Of a DNA stretch of 64,000 nt, positions 7,150 to 21,814 are shown piece after piece (positions within the stretch are counted from its first letter, which is position 1; every line of letters starts with the position of its first letter). The notes beneath the pieces are model-generated. The model worked only from the letters and a program-made list of their open reading frames with translations, was not told the DNA's origin and made no database searches. The DNA is from Pseudomonas sp. SJZ074 (GTDB lineage: Bacteria; Pseudomonadota; Gammaproteobacteria; Pseudomonadales; Pseudomonadaceae), in the NCBI RefSeq assembly GCF_007828215.1, contig NZ_VIUE01000001.1, positions 310,001-374,000 of the forward strand, read 5' to 3'. Both the position numbers and the translations under genes were made by a program.

Positions 7150-8256
7150 ATGTCCGAAGACAACATCCTCACCTGCGACGGCTGGGTTCGCGGCCGCCTG
7201 CTCCATGAGCACGGTAGAGTCGTGGCCATCGAAGGCCAGCCCTGCGACCCGGCGGGTAACGACCTGCCCTACCTGCTGCCCGGTTTTATCGACCTGCATG
7301 TCCATGGCGGTGGTGGCAAGGACATCATGCAAGGCGCCCCGGCGTTCGAGACCATCGCCCGCACCCACCTGCGTTTTGGCACCACCGCACTCTTGGCCAC
7401 CACCATGACCGCGCCCAGCGAAGAGATCGCCAGCGTGCTGCAGGCCCTCGGCGAGTTCTGTGAGCAGCGTCCGAACGGCAGCGCCCGGGTCCTGGGCGTG
7501 CACTTGGAAGGCCCTTACATCAACCCCGGCAAACTGGGCGCGCAACCGAACTTCGCCCACACCGCGCTGATGGCTGAAGTGGAAGGCTATCTGGCCCTGG
7601 CGCCGATCCGGGTGATGACCATCGCCCCTGAAATCGCCGGCCACGATGCCTTGATCCGCGCCCTCAGTGCCCGAGGCGTGCGCATGCAGATCGGCCACAC
7701 CCTGGGCAGCTACGAAGAAGGCGTCGCGGCGTTGGCGGCCGGGGCCAGCAGTTTCACCCATTTGTACAACGCCATGAGCCCGCTGCATCACCGCGAACCG
7801 GGGATCGTCGGCGCGGCCCTCGCCCATGCGCAATATGCCGAGCTGATCCCCGACTTGCTCCACGTCCACCCCGGCGCCATGCGCGTGGCCTTGCGTTCGA
7901 TCCCATGCCTGTACTGCGTCACCGACTCCACCGCGGCCGCGGGCATGCCCGACGGCGAGTACAAGCTGGGCAGCCACACCGTGACCAAATGTCTGGGCGG
8001 CGTGCGGCTGGCCGATGGCACCCTGGCTGGCAGCACCCTGACCATGGACCAGGCCCTGCGCAACCTGGTGAAAATCGGCCTGCCCATCGCCGAAGCCTCG
8101 CAACGCCTGTCTCAGTTTCCCGCCGACTACCTCGGCCTGCCCGAGCGCGGTCGCCTGCACCCCGGCGCCTGGGCCGACTGCGTGCGCCTTGACCGTTCCC
8201 TGACCCTGACCGACGTGATGGTCGAAGGAGAAGCCATTGACTTCCAAAATGCTTGA
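7150..8256 (+). CDS. nagA: N-acetylglucosamine-6-phosphate deacetylase
   Basis: A 368-residue amidohydrolase-fold enzyme that converts GlcNAc-6-P to glucosamine-6-P and acetate in the cytoplasm. Metal-site motif H50-x-H52 lies in F-I-D-L-H-V-H-G. Further family motifs are H-L-E-G-P-Y near residue 118, G-H-T near 180, H-L-Y-N-A-M near 203, and T-D-S-T-A-A-A-G-M near 258, which holds the catalytic aspartate. ATG 7150 is chosen from the family N-terminus; the frame is open further upstream inside nagR. The gene overlaps the next gene by 20 nt, indicating coupled translation within the nag operon. Confidence 0.93.
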   Translation: MSEDNILTCDGWVRGRLLHEHGRVVAIEGQPCDPAGNDLPYLLPGFIDLHVHGGGGKDIMQGAPAFETIARTHLRFGTTALLATTMTAPSEEIASVLQALGEFCEQRPNGSARVLGVHLEGPYINPGKLGAQPNFAHTALMAEVEGYLALAPIRVMTIAPEIAGHDALIRALSARGVRMQIGHTLGSYEEGVAALAAGASSFTHLYNAMSPLHHREPGIVGAALAHAQYAELIPDLLHVHPGAMRVALRSIPCLYCVTDSTAAAGMPDGEYKLGSHTVTKCLGGVRLADGTLAGSTLTMDQALRNLVKIGLPIAEASQRLSQFPADYLGLPERGRLHPGAWADCVRLDRSLTLTDVMVEGEAIDFQNA

Positions 8257-9259
8257 AGAGGCCCTCGCCGCCTGTGAAGCCGTCGAACGCCAGTTACAGC
8301 AGCTGGACCCGGCCTTGCGGGAAATCGCCGGACGCTTGCGCCGTCAGCCGCCGCAAGTGGCGATGACCATCGCCCGTGGCAGTTCCGACCACGCCGCCAG
8401 CTACTTCGCCTACCTGACCATGCAGCAACTGGGTTTGCCGGTGGCGTCGTTGCCGATGTCGGTGGTGACCATGCAGCAGGCACCGCTCAAGGTCAGCGGC
8501 CAAGTGGCGTTCGGCTTTTCCCAGTCGGGACAGAGCCCGGACCTGGTCAACAGCCTGCGCCTGTTACGCAAGCGCGGTGCCTTGAGCGTGGCCCTGGTCA
8601 ATGCCCTCGATTCGCCCCTGGAAGCGGCGTGTGAATTCAGCGTGCCGCTGTGCGCCGGCGTCGAAAGCAGCGTCGCCGCCACCAAGAGTTTCATCGCCAC
8701 CCTCAGCGCCAGCGCACGGTTGGTGGCCCAGTGGAAGGACGACGCCGAATTGCTGGAGGCCGGCACTGCCCTGCCCGACGGTTTGCGCGAGGCCGCCCAT
8801 CAGGATTGGAGCCCCGCCGTCGAGGCCCTGCGCGCCTGTCAGCGGCTGATGGTGATCGGCCGTGGCGCCGGGTTCGCCATCGCCCAGGAAGCAGCGCTCA
8901 AGTTCAAGGAAACCTCGGCGATCCAAGCTGAAGCCTTCAGCAGCGCCGAGGTGCGCCACGGGCCGATGGCGCTGATCGATGAGAACTATCCGCTGCTGGT
9001 CTTCGCCCCTCGCGGCGCCGAGCAGGCCGGCGTGTTGAGCCTGGCCGGCGACATGCGCCAGCGCGGCGCCCGGGTCTTGCTGGCGGCGCCCGATGACATT
9101 GCCGAACGCGACCTGACCCTGAGCCGCGCCGAACACCCGGCCCTGGACCCGATCCTGGCGATCCAGAGCTTTTACGGGATGGCTGCCCAGCTCTCCGTGG
9201 CCCGGGGCCTGAACCCCGACCAACCGCGGCACCTGAGCAAAGTCACCCGTACGCACTGA
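8237..9259 (+). CDS. SIS-domain glucosamine-6-phosphate deaminase/isomerase (GlmS C-terminal-like)
   Basis: A 340-residue protein with two SIS sugar-phosphate-binding domains (about residues 30-165 and 190-325), like the isomerase half of GlmS but without the glutaminase half. Motifs include A-R-G-S-S-D-H-A, S-Q-S-G-Q-S-P-D and S-S-A-E-V-R-H-G-P-M. In nag operons without classical NagB, such proteins act as glucosamine-6-phosphate deaminase (NagB-II), giving fructose-6-P and ammonia. The role here is inferred from the operon. TTG 8237 is favoured as start because AAGGAG lies 6 nt before it. The internal ATG 8249 is 18 nt from that site. Confidence 0.85.
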   Translation: MTSKMLEEALAACEAVERQLQQLDPALREIAGRLRRQPPQVAMTIARGSSDHAASYFAYLTMQQLGLPVASLPMSVVTMQQAPLKVSGQVAFGFSQSGQSPDLVNSLRLLRKRGALSVALVNALDSPLEAACEFSVPLCAGVESSVAATKSFIATLSASARLVAQWKDDAELLEAGTALPDGLREAAHQDWSPAVEALRACQRLMVIGRGAGFAIAQEAALKFKETSAIQAEAFSSAEVRHGPMALIDENYPLLVFAPRGAEQAGVLSLAGDMRQRGARVLLAAPDDIAERDLTLSRAEHPALDPILAIQSFYGMAAQLSVARGLNPDQPRHLSKVTRTH

Positions 9260-9285
9260 CTAACGAAGCCTGATGAGAGCGCGCC

Positions 9286-11799
9286 ATGCCCAACAATAAT
9301 AAAGAGTTGACCCTCAGCGCCCCGCTCAGCGGCCCGGTGCTCACCCTCGCCAATGTTCCGGACGCCGTGTTCGCCAGCGGCGCCATGGGCGACGGGATCG
9401 CCATCGATCCGCTGAACGACACCCTCTATGCACCCTGTGACGGCGAAGTGATCCATGTCGCCCGCACCGGCCACGCCGTGACCCTGCGGGCCGACAATGG
9501 CGCCGAACTGCTGCTGCACCTGGGGCTGGACACCGTCGAGCTGCGTGGCGACGGTTTCTCCATGCTGGTCAAGGAAGGTGCACGGGTCAGCAACGGCCAG
9601 CCCTTGCTGCGTTATGACGTGGATAAAGTGGCGCTGCGCTGCAAGAGCCTGGTCAGCCTGTTGGTCATCACCAATGGCGAGCGCTTCCAGGCGCTGCCTG
9701 TCACCCTCAAGGGCGTAAAGGTCGGCGAGCCTCTGCTGCATATCGTCGCCGCGTCGACAGGCTCGTCAACGGCCGAACCTCAGGACGTCGGCATCGAGGT
9801 TTTCGGCCAGATCCGCATCGCCCATCGCGGCGGTCTGCACGCGCGGCCGGCGGCATTGATACGCCAGACCGCCCAAGGCTTCAAGAGTCGCTCGCAGCTG
9901 CATTTCGGCGGCAAGTCGGCCTCCTGCGACAGCCTCATGGGGATGATGGGCCTTGCGATCACCGAGCAGGCAGAAGTGCAGGTCAGTTGCCGTGGCAACG
10001 ATGCCGAAGCGGCGCTGCAAGCGTTGCTGATAACCTTGTCCACCGCCCTGGCCGAGGAAGCCCACGCCGCAGCGCCTGCGCTCAAAACCCATGGCCGCCC
10101 AGCCGAAGATGGCGTGCTGCACGGCGTATGCGCCGCCTCCGGCCTGGTGGCCGGGCCGCTGGTCCGGCTCAACGGTATTCAGTTGCCGGAGGATGCGGGC
10201 GGCCACGATGTCGAGGATCAGCGCCAGCAACTGAGCCGTGCCTTGGCCCACGTCAGCCGTGACATCCACCTGACGCTGGACAACGCCAGGGCCCGGCGCA
10301 ACCGCGACGAAGAAGCGATTTTCAGCGCCCACCTGGCGCTTCTGGAAGACCCGATCCTGCTGGACGCCGCTCACCTGTGCATCGACCAGGGCAGCGCCGC
10401 GACCCACGCCTGGAGCCAATCCATCGACGCGCAATGCCGGGTGCTGGAGCAACTGGGCAGCACGCTGCTGGCCGAGCGCGCCAACGACCTGCGTGACCTG
10501 CGCCAGCGGGTCCTGCGGGCACTGCTGGGGGAAACCTGGCAATTCGACGTGCCGACGGGGGCAATTGTCTCTGCCCAGGAGTTGACCCCGTCGGACCTGC
10601 TGCAACTCAGCGCCCAGGGTGTGGCCGGGGTGTGCATGGTCGAGGGCGGCTCCACCTCCCACGTGGCCATCCTGGCCCGAGGCAAAGGGATGCCGTGCCT
10701 GGTAGCGCTGGGCGCGGCGCTGTTGGAACAGGAACAGGGTCAGTCGGTGGTGCTGGACGCCGACGCAGGCCGCCTCGAACTGCGTCCCACCGCCGAGCGC
10801 TTGACCCAGGTGCAACAGGCACATGCCCAGCGAGCCGCTCGCCGCGCTCAACAACACGCCAGCGCCCACACACCGGCCCGCACCGTAGATGGGGTGATTG
10901 TCGAAGTGGCGGCCAACGTCGCCTCCAGCGCCGATGCGGCCGAGGCCTTGGCGAACGGCGCCGACGGTGTGGGGCTGTTGCGCACCGAATTCCTCTTCGT
11001 CGACCGCCAAAAGGCCCCGGGCGAAGCAGAACAGCGCCAAAGCTATCAAGCCGTGCTCGACGCCATGGGCGACAAGCCGGTGATCATCCGCACCATCGAT
11101 GTCGGCGGCGACAAACAACTGGATTACCTGCCGCTGCCGACCGAAGCCAACCCGGTGCTGGGCCTGCGGGGTATTCGCCTGGCTCAGGTGCGCCCGGAAT
11201 TGCTCGACCAGCAACTGCGAGCCTTGCTGCAAACCCGTCCGCTGGACCGTTGCCGGATCCTGTTGCCGATGGTCACCGAAGTCGATGAACTGCTGCACAT
11301 CCGCCAGCGCCTGGATGCATTGGCCAGGGAATCGGGCCTGAGCGAACGGCCGCAACTAGGGGTGATGATCGAAGTACCGGCGGCCGCTTTGCTGGCCGAA
11401 CAACTGGCCGAGCATGCGGACTTCCTGTCCATCGGCACCAACGACCTTTCGCAGTACACCCTCGCCATGGACCGCGACCACGCCGGCCTTGCCGCCCGGG
11501 TCGATGCCCTGCACCCGGCACTGTTGCGACTGATTGCCCAGGCCTGCGCCGGCGCGGCCAGGCATGGGCGCTGGATCGGCGTGTGCGGCGCCCTGGCTTC
11601 CGATCCGTTGGCGACGCCGGTGCTGGTGGGGCTGGGCGTGCGCGAACTGTCGGTCAGCCCGGCGCAGATCGGCGAGATCAAGGCGCGGGTGCGCGACCTC
11701 GATGCCGTCAAGTGCGCTTGCCTCAGCGCCGAATTGCTGAATCTGGGCAGTGCCGCTGCGGTGCGCCAGGCCTGTCATCAACACTGGCCCCTGGGCTGA
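9286..11799 (+). CDS. nagF: PTS EIIA-HPr-EI fusion protein for N-acetylglucosamine
   Basis: An 837-residue soluble phosphotransfer protein combining three PTS modules. The EIIA(Glc)-type domain (about 15-150) has phosphohistidine H78 in L-L-L-H-L-G-L-D-T-V. The HPr domain (about 170-255) has H185 in G-L-H-A-R-P-A-A. Enzyme I (about 270-830) has H459 in G-G-S-T-S-H-V-A-I and acid-base C767 in G-V-C-G-A. It passes phosphate from PEP to the membrane EIIBC encoded next. This fusion lets the sugar PTS work without general EI and HPr, as known for P. aeruginosa GlcNAc uptake. Confidence 0.92.
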   Translation: MPNNNKELTLSAPLSGPVLTLANVPDAVFASGAMGDGIAIDPLNDTLYAPCDGEVIHVARTGHAVTLRADNGAELLLHLGLDTVELRGDGFSMLVKEGARVSNGQPLLRYDVDKVALRCKSLVSLLVITNGERFQALPVTLKGVKVGEPLLHIVAASTGSSTAEPQDVGIEVFGQIRIAHRGGLHARPAALIRQTAQGFKSRSQLHFGGKSASCDSLMGMMGLAITEQAEVQVSCRGNDAEAALQALLITLSTALAEEAHAAAPALKTHGRPAEDGVLHGVCAASGLVAGPLVRLNGIQLPEDAGGHDVEDQRQQLSRALAHVSRDIHLTLDNARARRNRDEEAIFSAHLALLEDPILLDAAHLCIDQGSAATHAWSQSIDAQCRVLEQLGSTLLAERANDLRDLRQRVLRALLGETWQFDVPTGAIVSAQELTPSDLLQLSAQGVAGVCMVEGGSTSHVAILARGKGMPCLVALGAALLEQEQGQSVVLDADAGRLELRPTAERLTQVQQAHAQRAARRAQQHASAHTPARTVDGVIVEVAANVASSADAAEALANGADGVGLLRTEFLFVDRQKAPGEAEQRQSYQAVLDAMGDKPVIIRTIDVGGDKQLDYLPLPTEANPVLGLRGIRLAQVRPELLDQQLRALLQTRPLDRCRILLPMVTEVDELLHIRQRLDALARESGLSERPQLGVMIEVPAAALLAEQLAEHADFLSIGTNDLSQYTLAMDRDHAGLAARVDALHPALLRLIAQACAGAARHGRWIGVCGALASDPLATPVLVGLGVRELSVSPAQIGEIKARVRDLDAVKCACLSAELLNLGSAAAVRQACHQHWPLG

Positions 11800-11830
11800 G
11801 TACGTCGAAGAACAATAAGGGAGAACCGCC

Positions 11831-13546
11831 ATGTACCAGCATTTCATCGAAGGACTGCAACGTCTCGGCCGGGCACTGATGCTGCCCATTGCGATCCTGC
11901 CGATCGCCGGCCTTTTGCTGCGCCTGGGCGACGCCGATCTTCTGAACATCGCCATCATCCACGCTGCCGGGCAGGCGATCTTCGCCAACCTGGCGATGAT
12001 CTTCGCCATCGGCATCGCCGTGGGTTTCGCCCGGGACAATAACGGTACGGCGGGGTTGGCCGGGGCCATCGGTTATCTGGTAATGATCGCCACGCTGAAG
12101 GTGCTCGACGCCAGCATCAACATGGGCATGCTCGCCGGGATCATCAGCGGCCTGCTCGCGGGGGCACTGTATAACCGATTCAAGGACATCAAACTGCCGG
12201 AGTACCTGGCGTTCTTCGGTGGCCGGCGTTTCGTGCCGATTGTCACCGGCTTCAGCGCGGTGGGCCTGGGACTGGTGTTCGGCCTGATCTGGCCGCCGAT
12301 CCAGCAAGGCATCAACAGCTTCGGCGCGCTGTTGATGGAAAGTGGCAGCCTGGGTGCATTCGTGTTCGGGGTGTTCAACCGACTGCTCATCGTCACCGGT
12401 CTGCACCATATCCTCAACAACATGGCCTGGTTCATCTTCGGCAGCTTCACCGACCCGCACACCGGTGCGGTGGTGACCGGCGACCTGACCCGCTATTTTG
12501 CCGGCGACCCCAACGGCGGCCAGTTCATGACCGGCATGTTCCCGGTGATGCTTTTCGGCCTGCCCGCCGCCTGCCTGGCGATGTACCGCAACGCCTTGCC
12601 CCAGCGGCGCAAAGTCATGGGCGGGATTCTGCTGTCCATGGCGCTGACCTCGTTTCTCACCGGGGTCACCGAACCGGTGGAATTCGCCTTCATGTTCCTC
12701 GCGCCGTTGCTGTTCCTGTTGCATGCCTTGCTCACCGGGCTGTCGATGGCCATCACCGACTGGCTGAACATCCGCCTGGGCTTTACCTTCTCCGGCGGCT
12801 TCATCGACATGGTCCTGGGCTGGGGCAAATCGAACAACGGCTGGCTGGTCGTCCCGGTGGGCCTGGCCTACGCGGTGATTTACTACACCGTGTTCGACTT
12901 CTGCATCCGCCGCTTCGACCTGAAGACTCCGGGGCGTGAAGAGGTGCCGGCAGGCGACAAACCGACCATCACCGAAAACCAGCGGGCTGCGGCCTACATC
13001 CAGGCGTTGGGCGGTGCTGACAACCTGATTACCATCGGTGCCTGCACCACGCGCTTGCGGCTGGACATGGTGGATCGCAACAAGGCGTCCGACGCCCAGC
13101 TCAAGGCCCTCGGCGCCATGGCCGTGGTGCGCCCCGGTAACGGCGGGAGCCTGCAGGTGGTGGTAGGGCCGATGGCCGACAGCATAGCCGATGAAATCCG
13201 CCTGGCAGTGCCCTCTTTCACTCGCCCGGTCACCGCGCCGGTACCGAATGTCCCTGTACCGACGACGCCAGCCGCCCTTTCCAGCACCGAAGCGCAACAA
13301 TGGCTGGACGCCCTGGGAGGCCAGGACAACCTCCTGCAGCTCGATTGCGTGGCGACGAGCCGGTTACGGGTGCGGCTGGCCGACGACAGGAGCTTGTCGG
13401 AAAGTCAGCTCCAAAGGTTAGGTTGTCAGGGTATGAGCCCGCTGGAAGGTGGCGTCTGGCACTTACTGCTGGGGGAGAAGGCGCCGAGGTTATGGCAGGC
13501 ATTGGATGGTCTGGCGCATGGTCGCAAGATCGATGCAGGGGCCTAG
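11831..13546 (+). CDS. nagE: PTS N-acetylglucosamine transporter EIIC-EIIB (with second EIIB-like domain)
   Basis: A 571-residue membrane permease. The EIIC domain with about ten membrane segments occupies residues 1-360, and G-L-H-H-I-L-N-N and V-T-E-P-V-E-F are the recognisable loops. A first EIIB domain (about 380-455) has phosphocysteine C405 in G-A-C-T-T-R-L-R. A second EIIB-like domain (about 480-560) reads D-C506-V-A-T-S-R-L-R. There the Cys is displaced by two residues relative to the R-L-R anchor, so it is probably degenerate. It takes up and phosphorylates GlcNAc using phosphate from NagF, 31 nt upstream. It is the last gene of the nag operon. Confidence 0.92.
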   Translation: MYQHFIEGLQRLGRALMLPIAILPIAGLLLRLGDADLLNIAIIHAAGQAIFANLAMIFAIGIAVGFARDNNGTAGLAGAIGYLVMIATLKVLDASINMGMLAGIISGLLAGALYNRFKDIKLPEYLAFFGGRRFVPIVTGFSAVGLGLVFGLIWPPIQQGINSFGALLMESGSLGAFVFGVFNRLLIVTGLHHILNNMAWFIFGSFTDPHTGAVVTGDLTRYFAGDPNGGQFMTGMFPVMLFGLPAACLAMYRNALPQRRKVMGGILLSMALTSFLTGVTEPVEFAFMFLAPLLFLLHALLTGLSMAITDWLNIRLGFTFSGGFIDMVLGWGKSNNGWLVVPVGLAYAVIYYTVFDFCIRRFDLKTPGREEVPAGDKPTITENQRAAAYIQALGGADNLITIGACTTRLRLDMVDRNKASDAQLKALGAMAVVRPGNGGSLQVVVGPMADSIADEIRLAVPSFTRPVTAPVPNVPVPTTPAALSSTEAQQWLDALGGQDNLLQLDCVATSRLRVRLADDRSLSESQLQRLGCQGMSPLEGGVWHLLLGEKAPRLWQALDGLAHGRKIDAGA

Positions 13547-13550
13547 CCCC

Positions 13551-13594
13551 CTGTGGCGAGGGAGCATGCTCCCGCTGGGCTGCGCAGCAGACCC
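13551..13594. repeat. REP element after nagE
   Basis: CTGTGGCGAGGGAGCATGCTCCC followed by the small hairpin GGGCTGCGCAGCAGACCC. It lies just after the nagE stop. No T-tract follows, so it is more likely a REP than a classical terminator. Confidence 0.75.
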
Positions 13595-13752
13595 AAGGCG
13601 ATCAACCCAAGCTCCCGCCAAGCCGGGGAGGCGCACTTCCAACAGTGCCTCCGCACCGCGCAACCGGGTAGCACAACTGTCAATTCGAAGATATTTCATC
13701 ATGAGGTATGTGATTCGATTGGCGCCCTCGTTTCAGCTGAGGTGTCCAGATC

Positions 13753-14841
13753 ATGAATAAAGGCAACGGTTTCATACGGGCGACAACTGTCGCGGTGGTG
13801 ATAATCGGAGCGGCGTGGCAGCCAGGCAATAACGCGTGGGGAGCGACCCAGCTCTCCCAGCACCGAAAAGAAGAACCCTGGTACGAAGCCTGGCTGCAAG
13901 TCACGGCGGATCCAAGCGTGGATATCCGCAAGACCCAACCCTTATTGCGTTGGCGGACCGACCTGGACACGCTCTATCGGGGAGACACGACCAATCAAGG
14001 CCTGGAGGCTTTCCGGGACGGCTTGCTGCCCAAATCCGTGGCCTTCCCTGAGGCCACGTGGATGTACGACTGGTTCAAGCACGGGGCTGGGGCCCAGCGC
14101 TCGGTCTACAGCAGTACCACGCGTAGCCAGCGTATCGCCCAGAGCTTTGCCAATGAATGGGTATTCGAGTTCAAGGCCCCCCATGGCATCGACCAACAGG
14201 AATCGGGGGGGCCCATCATCGGCGAGGAAGAGATCAGCTACCCCGGCGGGGTCAAAGGGCAGTTTATCAAGCAGGCCTGCAAAAAAACCGACCTGACCAA
14301 TTGCGTCGCCAACCTGGGCTATCATGAACCCTCCGGTCACGAGACGATGCTGGAAGTCGCGGCGACGCCCATCGATTGGAGCAAGATTACCCCACCAGAA
14401 GGCCTGGCCTGGGTGACGAACAAAGAATCTCTCTGGGCGGTGGGCTCCTTGAGAATCAACCCCGTACAAGGGGCGGATGCACTGACCAGTGGCTTACGGG
14501 CAAGAAACTCGCAACCACCGGTCTTGCGCTGGGCGAGCAGCCCGGAGTCTCCTTCCGTTCAATCGGTCATCGTGGCGTTTCGTGACTATAGCGACGCCAA
14601 GATCTGGGCGGTCACGGAAGCGGCAAACGGCGGCTGGGTGTATGAGGTCAGGCCCAACAGCGTGGCGGTGGATCTGTCAGGGGAGCATAGCGGCAACCGC
14701 CCAGGCGCCTTCGCCTTCATCGGCGGCATCAAGGGCGGGCTATTGATGAATGCTCGCCGGTTCGAGAAAGGCATCACTGAACCAGTCGAGTGCATAGGCA
14801 TCGAGAAAGAAGCCTGCCGTCTCGAGAATCGGCATCAATAG
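13753..14841 (+). CDS. Secreted ADP-ribosyltransferase toxin-like protein with a second, degenerate ART domain
   Basis: A 362-residue protein with a signal-peptide-like N-terminus (1-30, ending A-W-G). The first domain (about 60-190) has the three motifs of cholera/pertussis-type ADP-ribosyltransferases. These are catalytic Arg R76 in L-Y-R-G-D, the S-T-T element at 121-123 in V-Y-S-S-T-T-R-S, and the E-x-E pair E158/E160 in G-E-E-E-I-S-Y-P-G-G-V. The last one closely resembles the cholera toxin stretch E-Q-E-V-S-A-L-G-G-I. Residues about 230-350 repeat the fold but lack the E-x-E and S-T-T residues. No B subunit or immunity gene is adjacent. An SD (GAGGTG) lies 8-9 nt before ATG 13753. The target is unknown. 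Confidence 0.75.
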   Translation: MNKGNGFIRATTVAVVIIGAAWQPGNNAWGATQLSQHRKEEPWYEAWLQVTADPSVDIRKTQPLLRWRTDLDTLYRGDTTNQGLEAFRDGLLPKSVAFPEATWMYDWFKHGAGAQRSVYSSTTRSQRIAQSFANEWVFEFKAPHGIDQQESGGPIIGEEEISYPGGVKGQFIKQACKKTDLTNCVANLGYHEPSGHETMLEVAATPIDWSKITPPEGLAWVTNKESLWAVGSLRINPVQGADALTSGLRARNSQPPVLRWASSPESPSVQSVIVAFRDYSDAKIWAVTEAANGGWVYEVRPNSVAVDLSGEHSGNRPGAFAFIGGIKGGLLMNARRFEKGITEPVECIGIEKEACRLENRHQ

Positions 14842-14894
14842 CCATGCAACCAATTGTGGCCGCGCCTGAGGGTTGATCATTAACCTCGCCCAAT

Positions 14895-14927
14895 AAAAAA
14901 CCCGCTGATTGAATCAGCGGGTTTTTT
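14895..14927. terminator. Bidirectional Rho-independent terminator
   Basis: Long palindrome AAAAAACCCGCTGATT/AATCAGCGGGTTTTTT with T-runs on both strands. It lies between the convergent toxin-like gene and the yqfO-like gene and probably serves both. Confidence 0.93.
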
Positions 14928-14944
14928 ATTCGACGAGCGAAGGA

Positions 14945-20906
<5,962 letters not shown>

Positions 20907-20938
20907 TGGCTGTGCACCATCCGATGCTGTGATGAACC

Positions 20939-20968
20939 TGTGGCGCGGGAGCAAGCTCCCTCGCCACA
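20939..20968. repeat. REP element between mltF and pdxJ
   Basis: Palindrome TGTGGCGCGGGAGCAAGCTCCCTCGCCACA with one or two mismatches, after the mltF stop and before the end of pdxJ. Confidence 0.85.
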
Positions 20969-21019
20969 ATGAATCAGGCAAGCCTTAAGTGAGCAGCCAC
21001 ATTGGGTTTATGGCTGCGG

Positions 21020-21763
21020 TCAGGACTTGGCGGCAGCCAGGATCAGCGCCTTCATCTCCGCCACCGCCGACTTGAACCCGACAAACAAGGCATGGGCCAC
21101 CAGCGCATGGCCGATGTTCAGTTCGTTGATGCCCTTGATGGCCGCCACAGCTTCGACGTTGTGGTAATGCAGGCCATGGCCGGCGTTGACGATCAGGCCC
21201 TGGGCCAGGCCGAACGCGACACCGTCAGCCACCCGCTGCAGCTCATCGGCCACATCCGTGGGGGTCTCGGCATCGGCGTAGCGGCCGGTGTGCAGTTCCA
21301 CGGCTGGGGCACCGACCCGCTTGGAGGCCTCGATCTGCCGCTCGTCGGCATCGATGAACAACGACACCTCGGCGCCGGTTTTCGACAGCCGCTCCACCGC
21401 CGCCTTGATCCGCGTTTCCTGCCCGGCCACGTCCAGGCCGCCTTCGGTGGTCAGTTCCTGGCGCGTTTCCGGCACCAGGCAGATGTGCGCCGGACGAATA
21501 CGTTCGGCGAACGCCATCATTTCTTCGGTCACGCCCATCTCGAAATTCATGCGGGTTTGCAACACATCCTTGAGCAGCAGCACATCGCGTTCCTGGATAT
21601 GACGACGGTCTTCGCGCAGGTGCACGGTGATGCCGTCGGCGCCCGCCTCTTCGGCGTCCAGTGCGGCCTTGACCGGATCCGGATAGCGGGTACCGCGGGC
21701 CTGGCGCAGGGTGGCGACATGGTCGATGTTCACGCCGAGAAGAATGCGATTGCTGGTGCTCAC
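21020..21763 (-). CDS. pdxJ: Pyridoxine 5'-phosphate synthase
   Basis: A 247-residue TIM-barrel enzyme that condenses 3-amino-2-oxopropyl phosphate with 1-deoxyxylulose 5-phosphate to pyridoxine 5'-phosphate. Family motifs: [11 protein letters not shown] near the N-terminus, H-L-R-E-D-R-R-H near 50, [13 protein letters not shown] near 100, and N-A-G-H-G-L-H-Y near 195. The GTG at 21763 is taken as start because AAGGAG lies 8 nt before it. The frame is open further upstream but without a ribosome site. It is downstream of recO with about 50 nt between. Confidence 0.95.
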   Translation of the reverse strand: MSTSNRILLGVNIDHVATLRQARGTRYPDPVKAALDAEEAGADGITVHLREDRRHIQERDVLLLKDVLQTRMNFEMGVTEEMMAFAERIRPAHICLVPETRQELTTEGGLDVAGQETRIKAAVERLSKTGAEVSLFIDADERQIEASKRVGAPAVELHTGRYADAETPTDVADELQRVADGVAFGLAQGLIVNAGHGLHYHNVEAVAAIKGINELNIGHALVAHALFVGFKSAVAEMKALILAAAKS

Positions 21764-21814
21764 GAAAAGCGCTCCTTGAATGGACAGAGATTCGGCCCAC
21801 AGCATACGGGTTGA

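Noticed and set aside
7129..13300. Long minus-strand open frames opposite nagA, the SIS gene, nagF and nagE
   Set aside because: They mirror the codon bias of the real plus-strand genes and show no domain or ribosome site.
13640..13752. Possible immunity or chaperone gene just upstream of the ADP-ribosyltransferase-like gene
   Set aside because: Only short frames without start sites are present between the REP element and the toxin-like gene.
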